Below, one piece after another: positions 32,401 through 43,659 of a DNA stretch of 60,000 nt. The translations under genes were made by a program, and so were the position numbers. Origin of the DNA: Adiantum capillus-veneris (lineage: Eukaryota > Streptophyta > Polypodiopsida > Polypodiales > Pteridaceae); assembly GCA_014529385.2 (NCBI GenBank), contig CM043958.1, positions 137,621,043 through 137,681,042 on the forward strand, in the 5' to 3' direction. The notes below the pieces were generated by a model. The model saw only the letters and a list, made by a program, of their open reading frames with translations, was not told the origin of the DNA and made no database searches. Within the stretch, counting starts at the first letter, position 1; each line of letters begins with the position of its first letter.

Positions 32401-32612
32401 CTTTGCATTACATGCAAACATTTGAGGAGGCATTCTTGGTAGGTTTTTTTGAGACAGATTCAAACATCTTCAACCCAATGACTAAGGAGCTGCAAGCACA
32501 AAACATAGCTTACCAAAGTACACTACTCAATAACTCTCTCACGGATTTATCCGTCAGGGCAGACATCATGGCAAGAGCAACCAAGTTTAAGAAAGTCCTC
32601 AAGTCCTTGTAG
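29436..32612 (+). pseudogene. Long extra ORF of a Gypsy element, broken
   Basis: Plus-strand coding matter extends over 3.2 kb. The first part (29436-29774, MKLDQFLCLSPWGIDFQRAH...) continues past TAA. A central region of Glu/Lys/Gln-rich sequence (about 30000-31500) has many stops. An open piece lies at 31792-32064 (MLELPLIKKEAILWKKKLLP). The last, intact piece, 32085-32612 (175 residues), ends EALVG-type hydrophobic then TKFKKVLKSL. It lies between integrase and the polypurine tract, where most Gypsy elements have nothing. Such positions hold extra ORFs (env-like or unknown) in some plant lineages. I see no signal peptide, membrane span or known domain. The central part looks like a coiled-coil structural protein. 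It could alternatively be a captured host gene. Confidence 0.5.
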
Positions 32613-32671
32613 AAATGACAATTTGATTACTAGTGATCTTTCGCAACATGCACGAGGACGTGCATTGGCTA

Positions 32672-32683
32672 GGAAGGGGGGAG
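32672..32683 (+). other. Polypurine tract
   Basis: GGAAGGGGGGAG immediately before TGTTTGGCC, the expected primer site for plus-strand synthesis next to a 3' LTR. Confidence 0.75.
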
Positions 32684-33500
32684 TGTTTGGCCAATGTAGC
32701 TTACGGGCACCCTCCTAGTCGGCGGACACATACATTGTTAAGCCAAAAATTTTGATATATTATATCATATTTTTCCAAGAACCATGTAAATGAGCAATGT
32801 AATTTGACCCTAGAGCTTAGATTTCTGAGCTGTGTATGTCTAATGATGCTCTCACGGCCCAAAGTAGCCGACTGTTGGCCATTTTGAAAGCCATAGGTAT
32901 AAAGGTCAAAATCTTTAGTTTGAAAAGGGCATTATTTCTTGGAGAAGAAGAGATCTATTGTACGTACTATCAAGCGGCCACTTAGTTCATATTTATAATC
33001 AACTTTTCTCATGATTGGATAACTCAAATTCGATTCCAAAAATTGCATAGTGTTCCTTGTCTCTTGCTCTTTCATTCAAGTGTGAGCATTTCAAGTTCTA
33101 TTGTGGTTTGTGACTTCACATTTGTGGTTTGTGACTTCACATTTGCAAGCCATATCTTCAATTTTAAGTGCTTAAATCATTGTTCTATGACATTTTGGCC
33201 ATAGGAAAGTGCTATTAGACCTCAGGGAGACCTATTTAAATGCTTTTGTTATAGTTTTCAAGACCTGGTAAAGTTTGTAGACGTGTCCCAATATATCTTC
33301 CCTTAAAATTTTGTGGCTATCCAAGTCTGTTTAGTCATTTAAATGGTGTGATGACCAAGAACGGTGAAATAAGACATGGGTATATTTTTTGGTCAATGAG
33401 TTGGTGATTTTATGGGCAAGAGCAATGAGATAAGACGTGTGTAGATTTTTTGATCAGTGAGTTGGTGATTTTCTTGTTGATTTTGTTGCATTTGATTGTT
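32684..33500 (+). mobile_element. 3' LTR of the plus-strand Gypsy element
   Basis: Starts TGTTTGGCCAATG after the polypurine tract. The right end is not resolved: Copia RNase H sequence on the other strand starts at about 33610, so the LTR must end before that. It includes two small tandem duplications (33101-33142, 21 bp; about 33365-33475, 60 bp). Confidence 0.6.
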
Positions 33501-33609
33501 AGGTTCACTTCTTGAGGACTGAAACCCTCAAACTTGTCTCTGTGCCCCATCCGTGTCACTTCCTTGAGTATTGACATGAGTATACTAGTGCCAGGTAGCT
33601 ATGCTATAG

Positions 33610-33966
33610 ACGTTCATCACAGTGACCCCCTAATACACATCAATGTGTTTTGTCCATGCATGAAATATTGGATTCTTAGCCAAGGCAATAGCACTCTAAC
33701 TATTAAAATGAAAAATTGGTATGTTTTTCTCTAGCTCAAGATCTCCCACTAGATGAGTAATTCATGTAGCTTCTTTGCATGCTTCACCCAAAGCAACATA
33801 CTCTACCTCTCTAGTGGAAATTGACGTACAATCTTAAAGAACAAATCTCCAAGAAATAGCAGAACCAACAAAAGTTTAGTTCCAGCCAGTCATTGATTTT
33901 ACAATTGTCAACATAGCCTACATAATCACTGCCTACATATCCCGTAATGGATAACTCTCAATGAAC
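33610..33966 (-). pseudogene. Copia element 2a RNase H fragment
   Basis: On the minus strand it reads STREVEYVALGEACKEAT then a stop, ITHLVGDLELE and SAIALAKNPIFHAWTKHIDV. This is the Copia RNase H (S.(T)EAEY.AL.EA and NPVFH.RTKHID blocks) with a stop or two. It continues to the right beyond the inserted element at 33967-34535. Confidence 0.85.
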
Positions 33967-34535
33967 CCCAACGATTCACTTTCTATAGAAAAGGAAATGC
34001 CACCTGCGAGTGAAGAGTCTTGGAAGACCCCCTATTTATGACTCATGTGAAGTAAAAATGACCCCCCTTTCTACACTTATACGGCTTGTAGTTACTAAAA
34101 TTATTATGCCCCTAACTTATATATAAGGTTTGGTATAGCTTCTCACCTTTAAATTTAAGAAAATCAAACTTGATACCATACAAGTTACACCTTTAAAGTC
34201 AAAACCTTAATTGTATTGGCTTGTGTTCTCCTTATAGGGACATGTAATGGGGTAACTACATGTAATTCACTAGCAATAGTTGGCTTGTTTACTATTAAAA
34301 AGTTCCTGATTTGTATGTTTATTTATATGTATGTTATCAATCTCCTCCACTATCCCTATACACCCCTTATTCCCTCCTTGAAGTATATATCACAATCTCC
34401 CTCCCTTATGTTTTAGAAATGAAGGATAAATTATTAGGGGCCTAACCCTAACTTATACGCTTATCTAACCTCGTAAAGAACCCCTTCCCTTGTACTTACA
34501 TGGTAAAATAAATTTTTGATGGTGAGTCCATTGGG
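33967..34535. mobile_element. hAT-like element, copy A
   Basis: The left end CCCAACGATTCAC and right end (reverse complement CCCAATGGACTCACC) match the TIR of copy B (CCCGGGGGATTCAC) with changes. Internal blocks match copy B: TAAATTATTRGGGGCCT, CCTAACTTATACRCTTAT and ACTTACATGGTA. It inserts in Copia RNase H/RT sequence. Flanking octamers CAATGAAC and CCACAAAC agree at five of eight positions. Confidence 0.7.
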
Positions 34536-35109
34536 CCACAAACATAGCATAATTGTCTATCGTTGTGCCACTCAAGTATCTGCGAATTGATTTGATAGCA
34601 TCCCAATGCTTCCTTCTAGGATTGGACATATACCCTACTAACAAATCTCACTGCATATGTAGTGTTAGGTCTTGTAGCCACCATGTCATGAGACTTCCAC
34701 AAGATAAAACACAAGGAACATAAGCCATCACCACGGCTTTTTTCTCAATAGATTTGGGACAATCATTCTTGTTGAGTTTCAAATAGGCGGACAATGGAGT
34801 ACACAATGACTTCCCCTTTTGCAAATTGAAATGCTCAAGCACTTTTTGCACATATTCTTCCTGAGACACGTACAACAAGTTGTTCTTACAATCTCAAGTA
34901 ATGTGCATACCCAAAATATGATTGAGATTATCCAAATCTTTTATGTCAAATTGACTATGTAGCTTCTTATTTAGGCCACCAATGTCCTTCATAGAATGAT
35001 CACCAATGAGCATGTCATCCATATAAGGAATGAGAATAATAATTTGTCCATTCCACGGTCTTTTCACATAAAGACATGGATCCTTAGTACTATGTGTAGT
35101 CCTTTGGAT
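34536..35109 (-). pseudogene. Copia element 2a reverse transcriptase fragment
   Basis: On the minus strand it has DPCLYVKRPWNGQIIILI and PYMDDMLIGDHSMKDI, the RT catalytic YMDD block, then FDIKDLDNLNHILGMHIT and YVSQEEYVQKVLEHFNLQKG. Frame changes near 34880. The 5' side is cut at 35110 by the inserted LTR of Copia element 2b. Confidence 0.92.
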
Positions 35110-35332
35110 TGTGAGTCCACGTGTGCACAAATGCGTGCGTGTTCGGTGCAATATGGTGTGTGCGGGGAAGGGGAGAAGCACGAGACGGTGTGGGTGGAAA
35201 AACCTCTAGAACTGTGAGTGAGGAGCTCTTTATTCTTCATATAGAATGAATAAGGGTATGTACACACGTGGGCAGACGACCAGACACCGAATGTTCGGCC
35301 TCAGGCAAAGACGCAACGCCTTTATCCCAACA
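35110..35332 (-). mobile_element. 3' LTR of Copia element 2b
   Basis: TGTGAGTCCACG...TTTATCCCAACA, 223 bp, TG...CA ends, same family as 21470-21679. No primer-binding site borders it on the left; instead a polypurine tract (minus strand CCTTTAAGTGGGAGTT, 35333-35348) lies on its right. It is therefore a 3' LTR, and the body extends rightward. Confidence 0.85.
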
Positions 35333-36021
35333 AACTCCCACTTAAAGGTGATGCACCAATAAGTGAGGCCTACTAGATAAACTACTAGTATGTACAAGAA
35401 ACTAGGTGAGAGACTCTCTTAGCCTATGCCTACTGGCTCACTTTGTCGAACTACACACAGTCGTATCGGCTCTGGTGGTAGGTGAGCATGCGTACAGCAA
35501 AATTGTGCGTCCTGGCACCAACTCATCAGTCTCTAGCATGAGCATTTCAAAAAACTCCATGTCCGTCATCTGTGTCTCTAGGGAGAAGAACTTCTCTACC
35601 TCTACCTGCACAAACTCTGACAACACCTATTGTGTCTCACTAGAGCACTGTTGCTCTATCTCTATCTCTACAGAGTCTATTGGCATGTCCTGCACAGCTG
35701 AATGCTCTGTTTTGTGAGCATGTTGGAGCGCACCCATGAAGGAGACACATCTCATCTCTCGCTCAAAGCATGCCAACATCAAAATTGAGACTATGTCATC
35801 TCGTACCACAGATACATGCATAGGGTAAACCAAGCCACTAGGGCTCCCCTGGCAATCACTAGTAATCCGGAATGTATCTGGAAAGGCTGATCTCTAAGAA
35901 ATATGTGACAGCCAAAATCTACTGACTGTCTCACTGAGATCAAGCTCTATCTCAGTTGAGGAATGTAACACACATGGCATAGAGTGTATGATGCACCACT
36001 AGGAAATGACTAACAAATGTC

Positions 36022-36354
36022 TCATGCACCCTCTATGTCAAACACCGAACCATCGGCCAAGTGCACACAACCAAATCTCCCACTAGAAAATTTTTTGAAC
36101 CACTCACGACATGGTGTGATGTAGAAAGCAGCATTGCTATCTAGTAACCACTGTGGAGAAAGTGTGTTATCCATAGACATATCTACAAGAGGTACACTCG
36201 AGGTAAGCATTACATCACCATCACTAGCATAGACTGCTACTCGAATTGCGTCTCTAACATGTGTCAAAGCCTCATGTGCTGTCTCATACACTTGAAACAA
36301 TGGCGCCTCATGTGCCCTGTGTGACCACAATGTCAACATCGTACGTATCGGCAA
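36022..36354 (-). pseudogene. Copia gag zinc knuckle and aspartic protease
   Basis: In one minus frame: SPQWLLDSNAAFYITPCREW then FSSGRFGCVHLADGSVFDIE. This is the Copia protease, with the catalytic DSGA changed to DSNA. Just upstream in another frame is HCGHTGHMRRHCFKC, a CCHC knuckle whose first CxxC contains an in-frame TGA. Frameshift and catalytic change make it inactive. Confidence 0.85.
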
Positions 36355-37443
36355 GAATGAGACCGCCGTCTCTCAATGTCACACATGTCTGTTGCCATAA
36401 GTGAATGCCAAAATGGAAACAAAGTGGGACATTACTCGACCACTATGCAATCATGAAAACCATGACCAATCACATCAAAACGGATGCTCATATATGCATA
36501 AAACAACTCCACAATTTGCTATTTGCAAGCATAATCTGGGACAAACTGCTCAACCGAGCGTAAAGCGCATAACCATATACGCAAGTAGAGAGCAAACTAG
36601 CTCAAAACGCATCCCACAAGAGAAAATTTCCTGTAAAAATTTACAAAAAATTGTGAAACGTGTGTTTGTCTATCTGTATCCACACAATCATACGCTAATC
36701 CGCACTCCTACGAGATTGGGTACAATACCACCAAACCGTGTCCAAGCTGATAAAACCTGTCAAAGTGGGAATATATCGACCACTGTACAAGATGGCATAA
36801 CACTGCAAACTTTTATGGTGAGAAGATAGGGAAAACGAACAAAATTTCCTTTGCAAAATGAGTCAAAACTCAATGCAAATTGCAAGCCAAAAAACTATAC
36901 ATAACTGCCATAGTGGGAGTCAACTCAACCACTAAACCATCAGAGAGGAAACTGTGAATATGCATAAACCACGGCGAGAATTTGCGAAAAATCCAACAGA
37001 TTTCCCCTTGTAAACTGAGCAAAAACACAAAAAACCTCACCAATACACATGAAAATAGACACTCAGTGTCTCAGGAGTAAAATCCACAAATGGCATACAT
37101 AGCATTGCCAAAACCCTGGCAAAATCGCTCACTCTTGACCGAGTGTCTCTATGGACGTATACCTGTCCAACACTTATAAACCAGTGAACCTTCTACCTGC
37201 AAGCTAAATAGCTCAAACTATGTCTGCATAATGCATCCATAGCATGAAACTGCACTAAACCTTGCAAACAAGCTCTCTGTAATGCTCCACACAGTCGTAT
37301 TGATTGCTACATGTGCCGCATAATCCACACTGGAAATATTGCAACTTGTGAGAAAAACCGCTAGAAACTGGCAAACACTTTCTCATCGATTGGTAAACTT
37401 GTCGATCAAAAACACCATTCAAGTGACAACTGCGCTTGATGGG

Positions 37444-37475
37444 GGAGGGGGGCGGGGGGGGAACCCACTCTAGAA
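37444..37475 (+). mobile_element. G-rich MITE end or excision remnant
   Basis: GGGGGAGGGGGGCGGGGGGG followed by GAACCCACTCTA interrupts sequence collinear with 19740-19750 (GATGTGGAATGG). It resembles the end of copy C (G-run then TTCACTCTA). Probably a deleted copy. Confidence 0.45.
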
Positions 37476-38194
37476 TGGTCCGTTAGAGCCGTATCTGTCA
37501 GTATGTGCCGTTGAAGCCAAAAACTGGGGAAAACCTCAAAGCTGAAATGCCCTGGAGGCTATATCGGAGTCGAGCCGCTCTATATGGGGCTAGAGGAGAG
37601 CCAATGCTAGTTTCACTCTATGCTCTCCTACTGTGTCAAGGTTGGGAAATTGTCGTTGATGTTGTCTTCCATCGTCGAGCAGAAGTACGCTAGTTCAATA
37701 GCCGCCTGATCGGTATCGAAACCAATGCGTCGATTTGTCAATGCTCAAAGCCGATGATGAGCCATCGATGCCGAGTTGTAGAGGGAAATTGCCCAAACGC
37801 CGAGAAAAACTGCCAAAATCGGTGTCGAAACCAATTTCAGAACGACTAATCATCGATACTCAAAGCCGATGCCAAGAGCTGTAGAAATCGGTGTTGAAAC
37901 CAATGTGCTGAGGTGATTCTAATTGTCGATGCTTGAAGCCGTAGAGGAGGAATGCCGAAAAGAACACAAAAAACTGAGCCGCCAAATCAGTGTTGAAAAG
38001 TGATGCCAAAGCCACCTTCCACCGCCAGACGAGAGTCTCCGATGTCGAGGAGAACCAAGAAAATTGTGCCGAGGTCAGTTGATTCCCATGCTTACTCGCC
38101 GCCTATGGCCAAACACACTGTGTCTACTCTCTACAATCAAGAGAGCTCGCCAACTCTCTCTATCTCTCAAATTCTCTCTCTCATTCATTCGCTC

Positions 38195-39410
38195 TAACAC
38201 CTTTGTAGTTAGCATAGGTAGTTAGGTAGATTCCTGGTTCATCAGCTTTCAGCTCCTTCAAGATGTCGAGCATTAAACCACGAAAGATGTTAAAGGCAAT
38301 CTGAACAATTACAATTTGTTTAGCTTGGCCCTCCAACCAAGAACAAATAAGTGAGAGGTGAAAATCCACCGGTTTTTTCGAGAAGAGTAGTTCAAGATGG
38401 TTGAGAATGAACCAAATGGCATGATCAAACCACATGATGCTAGATTTGCAAGAGGCTTTAGGGCCAAGAAACTTGCAAGCACATTTAACATAGCGCCAAA
38501 AAACATACAAGATGGAATCAATGTAGAAGTCATGGTTACTTTTAGCAAACTCCATGTTCACTTTAGTACGGATGTAAAGGCGAGTATTGGAAGGGCATTT
38601 AGAATGGTCAATGAAATTGAGGTTGAAGGGTGCTTTGATGAGCTCTCCTTTGTCAAGAAATTGTCCACCTTTTAAGATTTTGAGTCTACAGTCTTCGACA
38701 GTAGAGGCAGGGAGATTGGCTAGGTAAACCCATGTTGCACTGACAAGAAAGCTTTGTTGGGAAGAACCCACAGCTGGTGGTCTACACCAAAGGACTCGAT
38801 TTCAATCTGTCTAACAGGTAAGAAAGGAAAAATCTTAGAGATTTTTGGCACCGCTTCTAAGAGGCTGGAGTCATTGAGGGAACAAAGATTATTCTGGAAT
38901 TCTTTGATAGCTTAAAGTGTCGCACTATCCCTACAAAAAATACCACCAGTTTGTGGGATAGTCAAGGTAGCAGGTGTACAAACGAAGGACAGATTGAGGC
39001 CGCACAGCTTCCTTAACAAATTAGACAAATTTGTCCCAGAGGAAGAGAATAGGGCAAGCTCTTGTTGGTATTGCAGAGAGAGAACGAGAAGTTGGACAAT
39101 GTATTGAGTGATCAAATTAACACCTTCCTTCGAGTCTTTGTCTAAGGTGGCCAAAACTTTAACCCAATCATTAAAAGACAGCAAGTGTAAGATAGACATT
39201 TTCTTGTCTAAAGTATGATCTGAGTCGTAATTAGTTGAGAAGCATCCAAGTTGTTAATACATCTGAGAACTAGAGATGTGGCTATAGAGAGAGGCTCAGA
39301 GGTCAATTTCAATCCTTGAGAGAGAGCAAGAGTCTGCAATATATCCAAAAAAGTAAAGTGAGGATATACTTACTTACAGTAGTAATTAATATAGTCCTTG
39401 GCCTTTCTAG
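38195..39410 (-). pseudogene. N-terminal coding part, copy A, truncated
   Basis: Frames 39199-38912 and 38771-38195 carry FNDWVKVLATLDKDSKEGVN..., CAKCHFLGPKAS-type Cys-rich text and FDHAIWFILNHLELLF. Copy B has the same protein, there continuing into the RT region. Here it stops at the junction with Copia element 2b. One or more stops separate the frames. Confidence 0.5.
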
Positions 39411-41620
39411 CAAGGAGGGGTCTTGTTCTAATTGCTAAGGCTTTTTTTCGTTTGCTATTTTTAAGGTACAACTTAATCTGATCCAGAATCTTTGTATGAT
39501 TCTCAGGGTTGTGTTTCACACTCATGCGAGTTGTCATTCTAAAGGGTTTGTGGTCCTGAAAGAAAATATAACAACATGAATAGGATCATATTCAATAAGT
39601 TGGGCCTGCAAACCTTAAACCGGCAAAGTCAAAGACTATAATAGTTGTGAGCAGGAGACCAGAAAAATAGTCTAAGAAGGACCACCTAACACCGGTCAAC
39701 CAGCCAGGGGATTATAGACTATGGGTCAATCCTAGAACTAAGTTTCCAACATAGTTTCCAAAGACAGCATCCCAGTTTTCCCAGAGAGAAAAAACCTTAT
39801 GTATAGGATGTGTGTGTAGCTATTTTACCATAAATAATATGACATAATTGAACTTTTAAATTCAAAAGAAGATGGCTTTGGAAGAAATGAAATGATAAGT
39901 ACAAAAACAATTCAGTCTTAGAATTATTTTTTACAATGTTGGTAAGAATTAAGCCTCATTCCAGTTATACAAAGTAATAGAAGAACTTCCCAAGCAGTAA
40001 GTGAAAGTGTAATCCAGTGTAGGACAGCTTGCCAAAGCTAAAAAAACCCTTCCAAGATAAGATAGTGTCCTTACCTACATCCATCCAAACAAGACAACAA
40101 TTCAGTTAGCCTTCGATGTGTTTTACAGGTATCAATGGACCATACCAGTTGTTATCCATGTCCATCTTATAAGCTTTTTTCAAAAACCTTACCAAGCTAA
40201 GTCCATAGATTTTTAGAAAAATGTTAATTATTCTCCCATTTTTTAATAAAAAACCTAGAGTTCTTAATGAATATCATTTTGATTAGAAGGCAATCACCCC
40301 TTCTAATCCAAGTGTCTGAATCCACCATCATTTTGAAGTCATTTAGTTTCTAAAAACCCAACCAAGTGTAATAAAAATGAGAAGTTTTTCTCAAAAATTT
40401 TCCAAGTTCTCAAAATTTAGTAAAAACACCGGTCAGAAGTCCATAACGGTAGAATGATCTCTGAAAAACCATTACCACTTAACCATCTTTCTTTTTCACC
40501 GAAAAAAAATTACCCCATATGTCATGTTATTTACCATGTCTATACTTACCTTAGTACTCAAAGTTTATCAGAGGAGCACCATTAGCCCAAGTTAATATAT
40601 CCAAACTGAATACAGTATAGTCCTTAGTGCGGCCATGGTAAAAACGGCCCAACATTTTTTTACAAAAACAAACTACAGCGCAGCTTGACAAAGAACAAGA
40701 CGGCTAGCCAACAGTCTATGTATGTTTAGGCAATGCACTGTATAGCTTAGCCTAGCCCATTAGGTAGTAAGAATAATTGGATGGTGCAACCGGGATCAAA
40801 CCATTCCAAGAGCAAGAGCAAAGTAAGATAGAAAACTCCGACCCCTTAAGTAATTATATATGCCAACCAAGATTACAAAAACTATGTACTAACGGGTCAT
40901 CGGTAGGCCCTTTACTGTATCAGATTACCTCCAAGAACTTTTTGTCAAGCAAGGTAACGCAGCGGCAATCCCAAGAGGACAACCCATTGCTAGAGTAGAG
41001 TAGTCATATACTCACACCAATTGATGACAGAATTTTACCAAGCAGCCCAGCAGTTGGTAATCCATACCCGGCTAACAGAGAAAGACAGTTTTTATGACCA
41101 CTAGCAAAAACAGCGACAATATTAGTTAATCCATGTCGTATGCTGACGCTCACTAGGCCACCACGGTGTGCTTAGTTCTCCTCAACAAATACAGTCAGTT
41201 TCAACAAAGCTGCAGAAAAGAGCCCTCATCAAAAAAGGCCAGAAAAACCTCATGCATTAAGCAACCAGTAAATACGAATAACACCTTTATCTTTTACAGT
41301 GCCCGTAACTTACCACAATCACCATGGCATAGCATGATTAGCCATATATGCTTCCCACCATGGAGTATCACAACAAGGTTTTAGAGCAAGAGCATCATGC
41401 TTAATATAAAACACCCTCTACAATAGTTATATCAAAGTAAACAATGCTCCCCTTTTCTTTATTTTTTTAAACCTACAAGGAAATACACATGGGCAAGGGG
41501 GCCGACCTGTGTGTGTCAGTAGTAGTGAGCTCCATGCTTCAATGTCAAAACACAACGCAAATCTTTTTAGGCAAGGCAACAACAAACAAAGCTAAGTGAG
41601 GGCTAGAGAAGTGCCCTCAC
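39411..41620. other. Upstream non-coding part of repeat copy A
   Basis: No recognised ORF. Matches 45690-47850. Expected to be leader sequence, possibly with introns. Confidence 0.4.
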
Positions 41621-41622
41621 CT

Positions 41623-41632
41623 CTTTATATAG
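41623..41632 (-). promoter_or_regulatory. TATA box in repeat copy A
   Basis: CTATATAAAG on the minus strand, conserved with copy B at 47857-47866. Confidence 0.5.
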
Positions 41633-41883
41633 AGGAGGGAGGTGGCCGGCCAGATCGTAGTAATGAGCAAATTTTCCATGAGTGTACCGACTCCATTACG
41701 CAACAGTGAGGCAACCTCTGGTTGCAGAGAGAAAGCCCCTGCGCCTTCACGGCAGCAAGTATTGGTAGTAGGGTAGTAAACTACTTAGGAAAAACCTACA
41801 TGCAAGTATTACAGATGGGCCTAGTCCCATGGTGTGGCGGTGAAGTTAAAAAGATAAGCCAAAAACTTCATTAAGTACCACAA

Positions 41884-41908
41884 TGTGTGTGTGTGTGTGT
41901 GTGTGTGT
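41884..41908 (+). repeat. (GT)n microsatellite at repeat boundary
   Basis: TG repeats exactly where the two direct repeats stop matching each other. Confidence 0.95.
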
Positions 41909-42079
41909 ACCTGCCCTAAACCAGGCGCCATACACAATGGGTCGGCAGTAGGCCCATTGTGTATGGGCCTACTACCTTATTAGAGAAATGAGCTTATCTT
42001 GGTTAAAGTGTAACCCAGGCCAATCATGCGGAGTAAGAGATTGTGTAATTGTGTTTAGGACCTGGTTTCTGTTAAACCC

Positions 42080-43320
42080 GTTAAGGAACTATATTTTATT
42101 AGTAATTTAACATCCTCCCAGGCAAGGAAATAGTCAGAGGAGGAATAGAAAATTAAATGTAGCAAGATGATACACGAGCTAATAGCAGCCTTGTGAGGCC
42201 TATTGCTATTCCTTTTAATGAACTCCACAGGTGGCAGTTTTAGGAGATCCCTTTTCCAAACATACTTTAGTTCATAACTTCTAATAGAAGGAAAATGAAG
42301 AGAGATAGAAAGCTTAAGGAATTGTACTGAAGTGCAAAAAGCCCCATTGGGTGTCTTGAACTCATGTAAAGAAGTAGGTTCAATCCTTAGGCAGTGAGGA
42401 AAAATCCATCAGATTTCACTAAGGAAGTCTTTATTGTTGATGCTTAATAAGTCATCCATGTATCTGTAGGTATGTCCAAATTGTGAAAGATTATCCTTGC
42501 CGGTTTCCATGGCCATGAGAAATCATTTGTATTCAAAGTAGGCAAGGTAAATATTACACATAAGTGGAGAACATGAGAACCCCATGGGAATAGCAACCCC
42601 AGACATTGGTTAAAACATAAACCGCCAGAGGTGATGGTACAATTATTAAGCAGCCATGAGATGTAAAGACAAAGCTTCTCTTCGTTGAAGTGTAAGGGGG
42701 TGTATAGAGTAAGATTTTTTAATCCACCTGGATTTATTGGAAAGTGAAATGTAGAAAAAACAACTTTTTCTAGCATTAGAGCAAGCCATTTTAATCACTT
42801 TGGCTAAGAAATTCTTGAGGCCAAGATCACCATCAAGGGGAATATTTTCATAGCATTTGTGTGATATCTGCTGGAAAAAATGTGGAAGATATGTTTTGGG
42901 AGGTTAAGAGAAACCTCAGTGGAATTTATTGTTAACGAGAAGGGGTTGTACTGAATTTGTAGGAAGTCATGGTAGATTTTTTGTTTATTGGCACAGATAA
43001 GTTCAAACTCAACTAGAACTAATCCAAGGCAAAGTATGATATCTTTGGTGATATCAATAAAGATACCATTCGAAGCGTGAGACATCCATCTGAACTTATT
43101 CTTATGTGACTTATAGGTGGGAAATAGTACCGGTAATTTAGTGTCATGTACACAATAGCCCAAATTACCTAAGTGTTTAGAGATCCTACTGGTAACTGTT
43201 TGTAATGAGGAGTTAATCCTAATGAATTCTTTCCCAGAGACTCGATCACGGGCAGCATTCCATGCCAGGTTTTAATAGACAAGAGTGGGACAATTAGAGC
43301 TTTTATGCAGCCCAACTATG
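42080..43320 (-). pseudogene. Reverse transcriptase, Penelope-like, frameshifted
   Basis: Reading leftwards: GKEFIRINSSLQTVTSRISK then LPVLFPTYKSHKNKFRWMSH, a K-H-K-N-x-x-R-W block like the LP..HK....R motif of Penelope-class RTs. Next, in another frame, come FPINPGGLKNLTLYTPLHFN, NCTITSGGLCFNQ and a GL-PWGS-type block. A third frame has RYMDDLLSINNKDFL at about 42440-42465, with the catalytic YMDD at 42451-42462. Then VWKRDLLKLPPVEFIKRNSN and RPHKAAISSCI follow. Order and spacing fit a single RT with two frameshifts and a stop. An inserted Gypsy LTR relic (43379-43657) breaks its upstream part. Family assignment by motif memory only; a related RT class is possible. Confidence 0.7.
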
Positions 43321-43378
43321 AACCATTTGTGTCTAAGACCCAGGAGCTGTGTTATGAGGATTCTCCACCCAACCCCCC

Positions 43379-43492
43379 GTTTATATAGCCCTTGGCCACT
43401 GTAACAGAATCCCCCTATCCGCCTTTAGCAGTCGGCCGCCCTTGGCCCTGTGGCCCGAGTCCTACTCGCCTAGGTTTGCCCTTGGCCTGACA
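43379..43492 (-). mobile_element. Gypsy relic: 3' LTR part
   Basis: On the minus strand it begins TGTCAGGCCAAGGG and contains CTATATAAAC, a TATA-like site. It is 97-99% like 43543-43657 over 114 bp. The LTR probably continues to near 43350, but its end is not clear. Confidence 0.65.
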
Positions 43493-43542
43493 TTACTCCT
43501 CCCTTGGAGAAGCGTTTTCGTCCTTGAAAACACAAGTGGGGA
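43493..43542 (-). other. Gypsy pol tail and polypurine tract
   Basis: On the minus strand TTCAAGGACGAAAACGCTTC then CAAGGGAGGAGTAA, directly before TGTCAGGCC. GACGAAAACGCTTC followed by an AAGGGAGGAGTAA polypurine tract is the usual end of plant Gypsy pol, so the 114-bp repeats are LTRs. Confidence 0.6.
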
Positions 43543-43657
43543 GTTTATATAGCCCTTGGCCACTGTAACAGAATCCCCCTATCCGCCTTTAGCAGTCGGC
43601 CGGCCCTTGGCCCTGTGGCCCAAGTCCTACTCGCCTAGGTTTGCCCTTGGCCTGACA
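43543..43657 (-). mobile_element. Gypsy relic: 5' LTR part, U3 only
   Basis: 115 bp, near-identical to 43379-43492, cut just after the TATA-like site and fused to the pol tail. The whole interior is deleted. Confidence 0.65.
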
Positions 43658-43659
43658 TT

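Larger units (their letters stand above)
35333..38194 (-). mobile_element. Copia element 2b, body, right end truncated
   Basis: Nested in the RT of element 2a. Next to the polypurine tract (35340-36000) are short minus-strand frames (such as DMEFFEMLMLETDELV) that are not recognisable integrase or RT. Then come protease and gag knuckle, then 1.8 kb of decayed gag and leader. No 5' LTR or primer site was found before the tandem repeat at 38195. Pol is largely missing here and in element 1, which suggests a non-autonomous subfamily. Confidence 0.6.
38195..41908 (-). repeat. Direct repeat copy A (3.71 kb)
   Basis: Starts TAACACCTTTGTAGTTAGCA and ends in (GT)n at 41884-41908. Aligns along its length to 44476-48140 with mostly single-base changes and small indels. 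Confidence 0.97.

Noticed and set aside
36401-36829. 142-residue plus-strand ORF
   Set aside because: Antisense to the Copia gag/leader; not open in the collinear region of element 1.
38240-38270. Hammerhead ribozyme in the repeat (CTGATGA-like core on the minus strand)
   Set aside because: The core match falls in coding text, lacks the GAAA partner and stems, and is not kept in copy B (44520).
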